Shown: positions 8,835 through 20,046 of the stretch, piece by piece
How the letters are laid out: each line of letters starts with the position of its first letter
Position numbering within the stretch: the stretch's first letter is position 1
Origin: CAWIXB01 sp963839955
GTDB lineage: Bacteria > Actinomycetota > Actinomycetes > JACCUZ01
DNA: 64,000 bases
Assembly: GCA_963839955.1 (NCBI GenBank)
Contig: CAWIXB010000001.1
Span: 744,001-808,000 of the forward strand
Direction: 5' to 3'
Position numbers and translations under genes: made by a program
Notes under the pieces: model-generated
Told to the model about the DNA's origin: nothing
The model's input: the letters and a program-made list of their open reading frames with translations, nothing else
The model's database searches: none

Positions 8835-9560
8835 GTGGCCCGCTCCCGACCCGTCGCAACGTCACTCGGCCGGCTGCCCCCTGCGCTCAGCGGGCGGCTG
8901 TCGGGGCGGCGCCGACTGGCCGCGCCGGGGGTTGCCGTGGCCGTCGTGCTGCTCTTCAGCGGCTGGCTGTTCGTTGCGCACGGGGGCACGCTTTCGCTGG
9001 GCCACAGCTTCTACGCCGGCAACGGCGTCAGCCGCGTCGGCGACGGCGTGAGCGACACCCGCTACATGGCGCGTGCCGAGGCCGGCACGACGTTCACCCT
9101 GAGCACCTCGGTGCGCAACAGCGGGAGCGTGAAGATGACCGTGCTCGGCCTCTCGCCGACGCGCAGCGCCCTCACGTCCTGGATCGTGCGGGCCCGGTTC
9201 GCGCCGTTCGAGCCGGCCGAGGACGGCTCGGACACCTTGGCGCCACCGCCGGCAGACACCGACGAGACGGTGACGCTCGAACCTGGTGCAGAGGCGGCCA
9301 TGGTGCTCGACTTCCGGGTGCCGACCTGCATGTATCTCGTGCCGGGAGCGTTCATCGAGACGAACTCGATCCGGGTGCGCACCCGCGTCCTGGGCGTCGT
9401 GCGCACGCAGCTGATGCCGCTGGCAGACCTGCCCCTCGCGGTGAGGGGCGACTCGCCACAGCTCTCGGGATTCCCGGTGCCGTTGCCGATGACGTCCGCA
9501 AACCACCTGGTCGACTGTGCAGCGGAGGCGGAGGAGCGTCGCGAGCGAGCCCGGCTGTGA
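8835..9560 (+). CDS. membrane-anchored extracytoplasmic protein, unknown function
   Basis: 241 residues from GTG. One transmembrane helix near residues 30-50 after a basic stretch (N-in), then an exterior domain with strand-rich sequence and two cysteines (TCMYLVPG near 158 and VDC near 229) that could form a disulfide. Short C-terminal basic tail. Follows moeZ by 63 bp on the same strand. No family recognised. Confidence 0.7.
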   Translation: MARSRPVATSLGRLPPALSGRLSGRRRLAAPGVAVAVVLLFSGWLFVAHGGTLSLGHSFYAGNGVSRVGDGVSDTRYMARAEAGTTFTLSTSVRNSGSVKMTVLGLSPTRSALTSWIVRARFAPFEPAEDGSDTLAPPPADTDETVTLEPGAEAAMVLDFRVPTCMYLVPGAFIETNSIRVRTRVLGVVRTQLMPLADLPLAVRGDSPQLSGFPVPLPMTSANHLVDCAAEAEERRERARL

Positions 9561-9572
9561 CCCTCCCGCGAC

Positions 9573-10388
9573 TCATCGGGTCGCGATCGTGTATCTCACC
9601 CCCTGCCGCAGCAGCAGGCTGCCGTCGGGTTCGCTGATGTCGGTGAGCCGGCGATAAGCGTCGGCGCGCACCCGCTCGCGGTCGTCCCGCATCCGCTCCC
9701 AGAACAGGCGCTGCCCTTGCGACTGGGACCACGCGTACCACTGGTCGAGGTCGCGGAAGCGCACCTCGTGGGTGCGCTCGGTGCTGCGCGCGTCTCGGTA
9801 GCCGGCGTCGCGCAGCACTCCCTCGACCCCGCCCGACCAGGTGAACGGGTCCTTGGCGGCGTCCCGGCGCCCCTGCCACTCCGCCGGCACGTACGGCGCC
9901 CAGATCTCGTCGAGCACCTTCCATTGTTCGTCGACCTGGGCGAACGTCGTCAGGCCGAGCCGGCCGCCCTCGACGAGAAGGTCGCGCCAGGCCCGCAATG
10001 CGGCGGCGGGCTCGGCCAGGAAGTAGACGACGAATGCGACCGACACGACGTCGTAGGACGCGGCCGGCAGGCTCGGTTTCTGCGCGTCCATCACCGTCAC
10101 CTCGACGTTGTCGAGGTGACGCTCGCGCGCGTCGGCAGCAGTGCGGGCGACCATCTCCGGGCTCAGGTCGATGCCGGTGACGCGACCTGTCGGGCCGACC
10201 CGCTCGGCAAGGGGGAACAGGGCCGCTCCGCGCCCGCAACCAACGTCGAGCACTCGCTCGCCGGGCGCGATCGCGAGGTCGTCCACGAGGGTGCGTCCGA
10301 AGGCCGAGAAGTAGTCGACGCCGACCGCGTCGTAGACGGGTGCGACGAGGTCGAAGAGTGAGCCGATGCCGGGTCGCGGGTCGTCCAT
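9573..10388 (-). CDS. class I SAM-dependent methyltransferase
   Basis: 271 residues from MDDPRPG. Rossmann-type SAM motif I VLDVGCGRG near residue 48, motif II acidic GIDLSPEM near 72, motif III region around YDVVSVAFVVYF. A second in-frame start six codons upstream (10406) is possible. Similar to UbiE/SmtA-type small-molecule methyltransferases; substrate unknown. Divergent from the alkyltransferase-like gene. Confidence 0.85.
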   Translation of the reverse strand: MDDPRPGIGSLFDLVAPVYDAVGVDYFSAFGRTLVDDLAIAPGERVLDVGCGRGAALFPLAERVGPTGRVTGIDLSPEMVARTAADARERHLDNVEVTVMDAQKPSLPAASYDVVSVAFVVYFLAEPAAALRAWRDLLVEGGRLGLTTFAQVDEQWKVLDEIWAPYVPAEWQGRRDAAKDPFTWSGGVEGVLRDAGYRDARSTERTHEVRFRDLDQWYAWSQSQGQRLFWERMRDDRERVRADAYRRLTDISEPDGSLLLRQGVRYTIATR

Positions 10389-10438
10389 GCCACGAGTGTG
10401 GCGCACGCCGCCGACAGGTCGTGCGCGATGCTGACGTG

Positions 10439-10753
10439 ATGCAGCTCACGCCCTACGTCGAGCAGGTCCTCGAGGTGGTGGAGTCCATCCCGCGCGGTCG
10501 GGTGATGTCCTACGGCGACGTCGCGGAGTGGGTCGGCTCGGGCGGGCCGCGGCAGGTCGGCCGGGTGATGGCGACGTACGGCGGCGGCGTGCCGTGGTGG
10601 CGCTGCCTGCACGCCGACGGTTCACCTCCACCGGGGTTGGAGCGCGAGACGCTACGACGGTTGCGTGCGGACAAGACGCCGCTTCGACCGGACGGTCAAC
10701 GAGTGGACATGCGCCTGGCCCGTTGGGACGGCCAGCCGATCAGGGAGAACTGA
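10439..10753 (+). CDS. alkyltransferase-like protein (MGMT/ATL family)
   Basis: 104 residues with the O6-alkylguanine-DNA alkyltransferase DNA-binding domain: IPRGRVMSYGDVAEWVG and RQVGRVM near the recognition helix. The usual PCHR acceptor is replaced by PWWR, so no alkyl-accepting Cys is present. Alkyltransferase-like proteins of this type bind O6-alkylguanine and hand the lesion to nucleotide excision repair. In mycobacteria a homologue lies close to the AdnAB locus, as here (60 bp away). Confidence 0.9.
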   Translation: MQLTPYVEQVLEVVESIPRGRVMSYGDVAEWVGSGGPRQVGRVMATYGGGVPWWRCLHADGSPPPGLERETLRRLRADKTPLRPDGQRVDMRLARWDGQPIREN

Positions 10754-10813
10754 CTCGACGTCGGCTGCGTCGGTGTTGCGTTCGTGTCACACCTGCGTGG
10801 TGTCATGGGCGAC

Positions 10814-13800
10814 ATGTCCGGGACGGGGTCGGCGAAGCGCCGGCGCGGGGTGTCGTCCTCGGCCTACCGCTTGGTGCGCCGTGATATCGCGCCCGTGGAG
10901 CAGCCGGTCCTCGACGCCGCCCAGCAGAGGGTGGTCGACCATTACGGTGGCCCGTTGCTGGTGCTCGCCGGTCCGGGCACCGGCAAGACGGCGACCCTCG
11001 TCGAGGCGGTCGTGGCGCGCATCGAGGCCGGTGCCGATCCCGAGCAGGTCCTGGTCCTGACGTTCGGCCGCAAGGCCGCGGCCGAGCTGCGCGAACGCGT
11101 CACGGCACGGCTCGGGCGGGCGACGAGGGAGCCCGTCGCTCGTACCTTCCACTCCTACGCCTTCGGTGTGCTCCGCCGCGAGGCGGCGCTCCGCGGCGAC
11201 CCGGTGCCGCGGCTGCTGTCCGGGCCCGAGCAGGACCTCGTCGTGCGCGACCTGCTCGACGGTGACCTCGCCGACCGGCCAGGTGCCTGGCCCACCCGGC
11301 TGCACCCCGCGCTCACCACCCGCGGCTTCGTGCAGGAGCTGCGCGACCTGCTGATGCGCGCCTACGAGCGCGGTCTCACACCGCGCGAGCTCGACGCGCT
11401 CGGCAAGGCGCAGCACCGCGACGACTGGCGGGCGGCGGCGCGGTTCATGCGGCAGTACGGCGAGGTCACCGGGTTCCGCGACGCAGCGGCGTATGACCCG
11501 GCCGAGCTGATCCGGGCGGTCGTGTCCCTGTGGGTCGCGCAGCCGCTGCTCCTCGCACGGGAACGGGCCGACCGGCCGCTGGTGTTCGTCGACGAGCTGC
11601 AGGACACCGACCCGGCGCAGATGGAGCTGCTCCGGCTGCTGGCCGGTGACGGGCGCGACCTGGTCGCAGCCGGTGACCCCGACCAGTCGATCTACGGGTT
11701 CCGCGGCGCCGAGGTGTCCGGCATCCACGACTTCCCCGAGCGGTTCCGCACCACCAACGGGTCACCCGCTCCGGTCGTGGCGCTGACGACGACGCGGCGC
11801 AGCGGTTCGAGGCTGCTGGGCGCGACACGGCGGGTGGCGCTCGGGCTCGGCGGCAGGGGAGAGCACCGCGATCTCCGGCCGGCCGACGGCCTTCCCGAGG
11901 GCGAGCTGACCGTGGCGGTGCTGCGTTCCGAGACGCAGGAGGCAACGCGCGTCGCGGCCGAGCTGCGCGAAGCCCACCTGATCCGCGGCGTGCCCTGGTC
12001 GCAGATGGCCGTGCTGGTGCGCTCGACGGTGCGCTCGCTCCCGGTGCTGCGCCGGGCGCTGACCGCGGCCGGCGTGCCCGTCGACGTCGCGGCCGAGGAG
12101 GTGCCGCTGGTCGGCCAACCTGCGGTGCGACCGCTGCTGACCCTGCTCCAGTGCGTCGTCGACCCGACGCACCTCGACGAGACGGCCGCCGTCGACCTGC
12201 TGCTCTCGCCGCTCGGTGGTGCCGACGTCATCGGGCTGCGCCGGCTGCGCCAGGACCTGCGACGGGCCGAGCTGGCCGCCGGTGGTGGTCGTCCATCGGG
12301 GCCGCTGCTCGTCGAGGCGCTGACCGAACCCGTGGTGCTCGTGTCGGTAGGCCCGCAGGTGGCTCGTCCCGCCGAGCGGGTGGCTCGTCTGCTCGAGCTC
12401 GCCAGGGAGCGTCACACCGAGGACTCGGCCAGCGTCGAGGATGTCCTCTGGCGGGTCTGGTCCGCGTCCGGTCTCTCCGACCGGTGGGAGCGCGCGAGTC
12501 TCGACGGCGGGCCGGCGGGCGCGGCGGCAGACCGCGACCTCGACGCCGTCGTGGCGCTCTTCGAAGCCGCCGCGCGCTTCTGCGACCGGCTGCCGGGTGC
12601 GCGTTCCGAGGTCTTCCTCGACCATCTGCTCGGTCAGCAGATCCCGGCCGACTCGCTGGCCGCGCGCGCCCCGGGAGGCGAGGCGGTGTCTGTGCTCACC
12701 GCCCACGCGAGCAAGGGCCTGGAGTGGGACGTGGTCTGCGTCGCCGGCGTTCAGGAAGGTGTCTGGCCAACGTCGCGCCTTCGCGGCTCGTTCCTCGGCA
12801 CCGAGCGGCTGGTCGACCTGCTGCGGTCGGGCAGCGAGGCGCTGCCGGCCGATGTCGCGGCGGTCGCGACGGTGACGCGGCTGCTCGAGGAGGAGCGCCG
12901 GCTCTTCTACGTCGCGATCACGCGCGCCCGCCGGCGCCTGTTGGTCACTGCGGTCACGAGCGAGCGCGAAGGACTCGTCCCGTCGCGCTTCCTCGACGAG
13001 CTCGACCCGCTCCCGGCAACCGCCGGCGACGGTGGTCGGCCGGTGAGTGTGGTCAGGCGACCGCTCAGCCTTGCGGGCCTGGTCGCCGAGCTCCGCCGCA
13101 CGGTGACCGGCGGTGAGCTCGACGTCGAGGTGCCTGCCGCCGGCGTACAGCAACAGGGCGCGGCGGCCGAGCTCGGCAGACTCGCGGCGGCGGGAGCCCG
13201 CGGTGCATCGCCCGACTCGTGGTGGGGTCTGGCGCCGCTCTCGGACGACCGTCCGGTGCGCGACCCCGACGAGGACGTGCGGGTGTCGCCGTCCAAGGTC
13301 GAGTCGTTCACCCGCTGCCAGCTGCGCTGGTTCCTCGAACACGTCGGCGGCACCGAGACGACGACCACCCAGCAGAACGTCGGCACTCTCGTGCACGCCG
13401 TGGCCGAAGGCGCCGTCGACGACGCGAGCTCAACGGAGGAGGCGCTGCTCGCGCGACTCGACGCACTCATTCCGACGGTCGACCTCGGTCGCGGCTGGGT
13501 CGCCGCGCAGGCGACCGACCGGGCACGCGGCATGGTCCGCCGGCTCGCGCGCTGGCTGGCTGCGAACTCGCGTCAGGTGGTCGCGACCGAGATCGACTTC
13601 GTGGCTTCCGTCGGACGGGCGCAATTGGGTGGCCAGGTCGACCGGCTCGAGCGCGACGAGCACGGCCGAGCCGTGGTCATCGACTTCAAGACGGGGTCGC
13701 GGAAGGCCGAGGACCTGCCCGAGCACGCGCAGCTCGCGGCCTACCAGCTCGCGGCCGACGAGGGCGGTTTCGCCGAGCAGGGCCTGCACGAGAGCGGCGG

Positions 13801-14032
13801 CGCCGCGCTGGTGCAGCTCGGCAAGGGGGCGCTCAAGCACGAGGCGCGCGAGCAGCCGCAGTCGGCGCTGTCCGGCTACGACGACCCGCAGTGGGCACGT
13901 CGCCTGGTCACCGACGTCGCCGACGGCATGGCCGGGTCGGTGCTGCAGGCGATGGAGAACGAGCTGTGTACCCGGTGTCCGGTGCGCACGAGCTGCCCCG
14001 TCCAGGACGACGGCCGGCAGGTGACCTCGTGA
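10814..14032 (+). CDS. adnA: AdnA-like UvrD-family helicase-nuclease subunit
   Basis: About 1072 residues. Superfamily 1 helicase motor with Walker A GPGTGKTAT near residue 55, FVDELQDTDPAQ, GDPDQSIYGFRGAE, TAHASKGLEWDVV and EERRLFYVAITRARR. The C-terminal RecB-like PD-(D/E)XK nuclease has VIDFKTG and QLAAYQLA, framed by cysteines (CQLRWF, then CTRCPVRTSC) that match an iron-sulfur staple. With AdnB it forms the mycobacterial-type heterodimer that resects double-strand breaks. Starts at 10784 and 10805 are also open; family members begin just before YRL. Its TGA overlaps the adnB GTG. Confidence 0.92.
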   Translation: MSGTGSAKRRRGVSSSAYRLVRRDIAPVEQPVLDAAQQRVVDHYGGPLLVLAGPGTGKTATLVEAVVARIEAGADPEQVLVLTFGRKAAAELRERVTARLGRATREPVARTFHSYAFGVLRREAALRGDPVPRLLSGPEQDLVVRDLLDGDLADRPGAWPTRLHPALTTRGFVQELRDLLMRAYERGLTPRELDALGKAQHRDDWRAAARFMRQYGEVTGFRDAAAYDPAELIRAVVSLWVAQPLLLARERADRPLVFVDELQDTDPAQMELLRLLAGDGRDLVAAGDPDQSIYGFRGAEVSGIHDFPERFRTTNGSPAPVVALTTTRRSGSRLLGATRRVALGLGGRGEHRDLRPADGLPEGELTVAVLRSETQEATRVAAELREAHLIRGVPWSQMAVLVRSTVRSLPVLRRALTAAGVPVDVAAEEVPLVGQPAVRPLLTLLQCVVDPTHLDETAAVDLLLSPLGGADVIGLRRLRQDLRRAELAAGGGRPSGPLLVEALTEPVVLVSVGPQVARPAERVARLLELARERHTEDSASVEDVLWRVWSASGLSDRWERASLDGGPAGAAADRDLDAVVALFEAAARFCDRLPGARSEVFLDHLLGQQIPADSLAARAPGGEAVSVLTAHASKGLEWDVVCVAGVQEGVWPTSRLRGSFLGTERLVDLLRSGSEALPADVAAVATVTRLLEEERRLFYVAITRARRRLLVTAVTSEREGLVPSRFLDELDPLPATAGDGGRPVSVVRRPLSLAGLVAELRRTVTGGELDVEVPAAGVQQQGAAAELGRLAAAGARGASPDSWWGLAPLSDDRPVRDPDEDVRVSPSKVESFTRCQLRWFLEHVGGTETTTTQQNVGTLVHAVAEGAVDDASSTEEALLARLDALIPTVDLGRGWVAAQATDRARGMVRRLARWLAANSRQVVATEIDFVASVGRAQLGGQVDRLERDEHGRAVVIDFKTGSRKAEDLPEHAQLAAYQLAADEGGFAEQGLHESGGAALVQLGKGALKHEAREQPQSALSGYDDPQWARRLVTDVADGMAGSVLQAMENELCTRCPVRTSCPVQDDGRQVTS

Positions 14033-17000
14033 CCGCGCAGCGCGGCGAGACCCGCCAGGTCGCGTCACTGCTCAGCCCGCGCCAGGTGGCGGCGCACATC
14101 GGCGAGACGCTGCCGCCGACTCACGAGCAGGCGCTTGCCGTCTCGTCGCCGCTGCAGCCCCACGTCGTCGTCGCCGGCGCGGGGTCGGGCAAGACGCAGA
14201 CGATGGCGTTGCGGGTGGTGTGGCTCGTCGCCAACGGCCTGGTCGAGCCCCACCGCATCCTCGGCCTGACGTTCACCCGCAAGGCCGCGGCCGAGCTGGG
14301 CGGACGGGTCCGCTCGATGCTGCGGCGGCTGCGCGCCGAGCACGAGCGCACGCCGTTCCTGACCGAGGAGGTCGCTGCGGCGTTGCGCGCGGGCGAGCCG
14401 ACGGTCTCGACCTACCACGCATACGCCGCCGCGCTGGTCGCCGAGCACGCCCTGCGGATCGGCCTCGAGCCGAGCACCCGGCTGATCGGCGAGGCCATGG
14501 CCTGGCAGTACGCCGCGACGGTGGTCGAGTCCTACGACGGCTCGATGGCCGCGATCGACCGGGCGGTCGGCACGGTCACCGGCGACGTGCTCTCGCTGGC
14601 CGGGGAGCTGTCCGAGCACCTTCGCCGGACGGACGAGATCTGCGAGCTCAGTGCCGCTGTGCACGCCCACGTCGACCCCCTGCCGCGGGCGGCCGACCAG
14701 AAGGGCACATCGTTGCCGGCGCCGGTCGCCGAGTGGCTCGCCAAGCTCGACGGCAGGCTCGACCTGCTGCCGATGGTGGAGCGCTACACCGCGCTCAAGC
14801 GCGAGCGCGGTGCCATGGACTACGGCGACCAGGTCGCCGTCGCCGCGCGCATCGCGCGCGAGCATCCCGCCGTGAGCGAGATCGAGCGGTCTCGCTTCGG
14901 TGCCGTGCTCCTCGACGAGTACCAGGACACCGGTGAGGCGCAACGAGTGCTGCTGACGTCGCTCTTCTCCGGCCATCCCGTCACCGCCGTGGGTGACCCG
15001 CGGCAGTCGATCTACGGCTGGCGCGGGGCGAGCGCGGGCAACCTCGAGCGCTTCCTCGGCGACTTCACCGGCGGCGGACCAGGTGGGTCCAGCGGCCTGT
15101 CCGTGAGCTTCCGCAACGGCGAGGGGATCCTGGCGGTCGCGAATGCCGTGGCGGGCGGCATCCCGGTGCGCGGCCTCGACGACCGCCCGCTCACGCCCGG
15201 CCCCGACCGGGTCGGCGCCGGGCAAGGTCGTGTGCGCACTGCACGAGTCGGCCGTCGACGAAGCCGCGTGGATCGCCGAGTCCGTCGCAACTCTCGCGCG
15301 GCGACCGCACAGCCCGATCGGCTGGGGCGAGATGGCGGTGCTCGCGCGCAAGCGCTCGCTGTTCCCGCGCATCGAGGCCGCCATGCGCGAACGCGGCGTG
15401 CCGTGCGAGGTGGTCGGGCTCGGTGGTCTGCTGCTCGAGCCGGAAGTGGTCGACATCGTGAGCACCCTGCGAGTGCTCGGCGACCCGACCGCCGGCAACG
15501 CCGTCGTCCGCCTGCTGACCGGCCCGCGGTGGCGGCTCGGACCGCGCGACCTCGACGCGTTGGGACGGCGGGCCCGGCACCTCGCCGTACGACGTCCGTG
15601 GTCGACGGCGTCGCCGGACGACGTGGAGGTGGACGAGGGCGGCGACCCCGAGTACGACGTGGTCGACGAGCGGAGCCTCGTGGACGCACTCGACGACCTC
15701 GGCAACCCGGACGCCTACTCCGGGGCCGGCCACGAGCGGCTGGTGCGGTTGCGCGACGAGCTGCGGGCGCTGCGGAGCTGGACCGGAGCACCGCTGCCCG
15801 AGCTGGTGCTGGCCGTCTCCACCGCGCTCTGCCTCGACGTCGAGCTCGCGTCGCGACCCGAGGTGGCGCCCAGCGACGCGCTGCGCAGCGTCGAGAGGTT
15901 CGTGGAAGTCGCCGAGGAGTTCGTGGCGTCGGGGGAGGACCCGGGCCTGCTCGCCTTCCTCGCCTACCTCGACACCGCCGAGGAGCGCGAACGCGGCCTC
16001 GAGATCGACGTCGCCGAGCCCGACGCCGAGCGCGTGCAGCTCATGACGGTGCACGCGGCCAAGGGGCTGGAGTGGGACGCCGTGTTCGTCGCGGGGCTCA
16101 CGGCCAAGGTGTTCCCGGTCGAGGGGCAGCCCGTTGCCGACTGGAGCAAGCAGCTCGACACGTTGCCCTTCCCGCTGCGCGGCGACCGCGACGAGCTGCC
16201 CGAGCTGCGCTGGCAGAACACGCATGACCAGGCCCAGGCGCGGGCTGCGGTCGAGGAGTTCCGCGACGCGTGCAAGGCGCGCGGTCTGATGGAGGAGCGG
16301 CGCCTCGCCTACGTCGCGATGACTCGCGCCCGCGAGGTGCTCGCATGTTCCGGCTACTGGTGGGACACCACGATCAAGAAGCGCGGTCCGTCCACTCTCC
16401 TGCAGGAAGTGCACGCCGTCTGTGTCGAGGGCAGGGGCGACGTGCCCGTGTGGGCTCCCGAGCCGGACGACGACGCCGCCAACCCGGTGCTCGGCGTGCC
16501 GGTCGCGCTGCCGTGGCCGTTCGACCCGTTGGGTCCGCGACGTGGCGCGGTCGAGGCGGGCGCCGCGCTGGTCCGCGAGACGCCCTCGGCCCCGCCGCCC
16601 TCCGCCGACGCTGCTGTGCAGGCCTGGCGGGCGGAGTCCGACCTGCTGCTCGCCGAGCTCTCGCGGCTGCGCTCGCGCCGTTCGCCGGTGGTGGAGCTGC
16701 CCCGACACCTGTCCGTCTCCCAGCTGGTCGAGCTCGGTCGCGACCCGGCAGCGCTGGCGCGCCAGATCCGCCGGCCGCTCCCGAGACCACCCGCACTCAC
16801 CGCACGGCGCGGCACCCGGTTCCACCTGTGGCTGGAGCAGCGGTGGGGCCAGCAGCGCCTCATCGACGTCGACGAGCTTCCCGGAGCCGCCGACGACACG
16901 GCGGCGCCCGACGACGACCTGCTCGCGTTGCAGGAGCGGTTCCGCGAGAGCGAGTGGTGGTCGCGGGTGCCGGCCGAGGTCGAGTTCCCGTTCGACCTGG

Positions 17001-17302
17001 TGATCGGGGGAGTTCTGCTCCGTGGTCGCTGCGACGCCGTCTTCACCGACGGTCCCGACGGTCTGGTCGACGTCGTCGACTGGAAGACGGGTCGGCCCAA
17101 GTCGGGTAAGGACGCCGCGGATGCGGCCGTCCAGCTCGCGGTCTACCGTCTCGCGTGGCACCACCTGAGCAGCACTCCGCTCGAACGCATCCGCGCCGCG
17201 TTCCACTACGTCGGCGCCGGTCAAACGGTCCGCCCGGCCGACCTGCTCGGTCACGACGAGCTCGTCGCCATGGTCACGTCGGTCCCGTTGGCTGAAGGCT
17301 GA
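14029..17302 (+). pseudogene. adnB: AdnB-like helicase-nuclease, interrupted by one frameshift
   Basis: The start GTG overlaps the adnA stop. The first frame (14029 to about 15220) has Walker A GAGSGKTQT, FTRKAAAELGGRV, LLDEYQDTGEAQ and GDPRQSIYGWRGAS. The next frame (to 17302) continues with GKVVCALHESAVDEAAW, TVHAAKGLEWDAVFVAG, EERRLAYVAMTRAREV and the nuclease motifs DVVDWKTG and QLAVYRLAW. The join is at the GGG run 15220-15222: removing one G restores a continuous protein of about 1090 residues. Both halves keep all motifs and normal codon use, so either the mutation is recent or it is a base-call error. If real, only a motor fragment without motifs V, VI and the nuclease is made. Confidence 0.9.
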
Positions 17303-17325
17303 CGCAGGTCTGCACTGCGCCGTCC

Positions 17326-17345
17326 GTGTCAACCAAGGTTGACAC
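17326..17345. promoter_or_regulatory. palindromic operator 1
   Basis: GTGTCAACCAAGGTTGACAC: perfect 9-bp arms around AA. It contains TTGACA (17339-17344), a consensus -35 element of the promoter for the small HTH gene at 17375. Confidence 0.75.
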
Positions 17346-17368
17346 CTTTGACCGTGTCAACGTAGGTT
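17339..17368 (+). promoter_or_regulatory. predicted leaderless promoter of the HTH/Clp-N operon
   Basis: -35 TTGACA at 17339-17344, 18-bp spacer, -10 TAGGTT at 17363-17368. The ATG at 17375 falls seven bases after the -10, the usual +1 position, and there is no Shine-Dalgarno, so the transcript is predicted to be leaderless. Both promoter hexamers are covered by the two palindromes. Confidence 0.65.
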
Positions 17369-17373
17369 GACGC
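17354..17373. promoter_or_regulatory. palindromic operator 2
   Basis: GTGTCAACGTAGGTTGACGC: 8-bp arms with one mismatch. Its first base lies 28 bp after that of operator 1, and it covers the -10 and the predicted start site. Shared consensus GTGTCAAC and GTTGAC. Confidence 0.7.
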
Positions 17374-17374
17374 C

Positions 17375-17578
17375 ATGGTCTCGCGACGGATGGACACCCA
17401 GCTCCGGTCCGACGATCCCGAGGTCGGCCTGCGCGCGGTGGTGGCGTTGCGCCGCCTGGCCGACCAGGTGGAGGCCACCCACGTGCGACGGGCGCGAGTC
17501 CAGGGCTGGTCGTGGGGGCAGATCGGCGACGCGCTGGGCGTGTCCAAGCAGGCCGTCCACAAGAAGCACGGAGGATGA
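17375..17578 (+). CDS. small helix-turn-helix regulator
   Basis: 67 residues. The C-terminal two thirds form an HTH: LRRLADQVEATHVRRARVQG, then SWGQIGDALGVSKQAVHKKH, which resembles sigma-70 region 4-like and MarR-like recognition helices. Too short to hold a sensor domain. It is the first gene of a pair with the Clp-N protein (6-bp gap). The two palindromes in its own promoter make autoregulation likely. Similar pairs of an HTH and a Clp N-domain protein occur in actinobacteria; the signal is unknown. Confidence 0.8.
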   Translation: MVSRRMDTQLRSDDPEVGLRAVVALRRLADQVEATHVRRARVQGWSWGQIGDALGVSKQAVHKKHGG

Positions 17579-17584
17579 GGGCCG

Positions 17585-18052
17585 ATGTTCAATCGCTTCA
17601 GCAAGGAGGCCAAGGCCGCGGTCACCAGCGCCGTCGAGGAGGCCCAACGCCGCGACGACCGGCGGGTCGGCACCGAGCACCTGCTGCTCGGACTTCTTCG
17701 GAACCCTGCCTCGGATGCGGCGACCGCCCTCGGCGTCGACCTGGAGCAGGCACGCGCGGGGCTGGACCAGCTCGACCGCAAGGCCCTCGCGTGCGTGGGC
17801 GTCGACACGCCCGGGTTCGAGCCCGTCGTCGCGGTGCACCGGCGGGGCCACGTGCCGTTCACCGGCGCGGCGAAGGCGGCACTGGTGCGGACGTTGACGG
17901 AGGCAACGCACCGTGGCGATCGCCGGCTCGAGCCGCGCCACCTGCTGCTGGCACTTCTCGGTCCCGACCAGCCCGACGCCGCCGTCGAGCTGCTGGCTCG
18001 CCTCGACGTCGACCCCGTCGCGGTGCGGGCGCGGCTTGAGCGCGCCGCCTGA
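17585..18052 (+). CDS. stand-alone Clp N-terminal repeat domain protein
   Basis: 155 residues with the two Clp_N repeats: MFNRFSKEAKAAVTSAVEEA with GTEHLLLGLL near residue 30, and a second copy FTGAAKAALVRTLTEA with LEPRHLLLALLG near 115. No AAA+ module is fused, so it cannot unfold proteins itself. It could act as an adaptor or decoy that binds the same degrons or McsB/ClpS-like partners as ClpC. Co-transcribed with the HTH gene. Confidence 0.85.
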   Translation: MFNRFSKEAKAAVTSAVEEAQRRDDRRVGTEHLLLGLLRNPASDAATALGVDLEQARAGLDQLDRKALACVGVDTPGFEPVVAVHRRGHVPFTGAAKAALVRTLTEATHRGDRRLEPRHLLLALLGPDQPDAAVELLARLDVDPVAVRARLERAA

Positions 18053-18104
18053 ATCGCTTGGCCCCGACTCGTCGGCCGCCGGGTTGCGCGAGCATGATGT
18101 CGCC

Positions 18105-18626
18105 ATGACGACGTGGACTGCCCCGGAAGTGACCCGCGCTCGCGAGCCGTTCCTGGGCGACGAGCGCACCATGCTCGAAGGCTGGCTCGACTACCATCGG
18201 CAGACGCTGCTCCTGAAGTGCGCCGGGCTCACCGCCGAGCAGCTCAAGACGGCGACCGTCGAGCCCTCGACGTTGACACTGCTCAGTCTTGTCAGGCACG
18301 CGGCCGAGAACGAGCGGTGGTGGTTCCGCAGGCAGTTCGCGGGCATGGACGTCGGCGACCTCTACGTCAGCGACGAGAGCCCTGACGGCGAGTTCCTCGA
18401 CCTCGACACAGCGGACGCCGAGTCCGACTGGGCGACGTTCGCACAGGAGGTGGAGCTGGCCAGGGAGGCCGTCGCAGGGCGCTCGCTCGACGAGACGTTC
18501 ACCACGACCCGCGGCAGGGAGACGAACCTCCGCTGGGTCTTCGGGCACATGATCGAGGAGTACGCGCGCCACAACGGCCACGCCGACCTCATCCGCGAGC
18601 GCACGGACGGCGCGACCGGTGAGTGA
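18105..18626 (+). CDS. DinB-superfamily protein (DUF664)
   Basis: 173 residues. The four-helix DinB/YfiT fold is indicated by a first helix with LEGWLDYHRQTLL, LVRHAAENERWWFRR near residue 66 and FGHMIEEYARHNGHADLIRE near 155. The His residues at these places are the usual metal ligands. Members are thiol-dependent transferases using mycothiol or bacillithiol; in actinobacteria mycothiol is the probable cofactor (inference). Short gap to the Clp-N gene. Confidence 0.85.
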   Translation: MTTWTAPEVTRAREPFLGDERTMLEGWLDYHRQTLLLKCAGLTAEQLKTATVEPSTLTLLSLVRHAAENERWWFRRQFAGMDVGDLYVSDESPDGEFLDLDTADAESDWATFAQEVELAREAVAGRSLDETFTTTRGRETNLRWVFGHMIEEYARHNGHADLIRERTDGATGE

Positions 18627-18650
18627 CCGCACCGAGTCGGTGGTCTGCTC

Positions 18651-20039
<1,389 letters not shown>

Positions 20040-20046
20040 CCGCGGG

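Noticed and set aside
15200..15240. Programmed ribosomal frameshift in adnB
   Set aside because: No slippery heptamer, no pause structure seen, and AdnB homologues are normally in one frame; a mutation or base-call error is simpler.
11762..17332. Long antisense open frames across adnA and adnB
   Set aside because: The sense frames contain all helicase and nuclease motifs; antisense frames have none.
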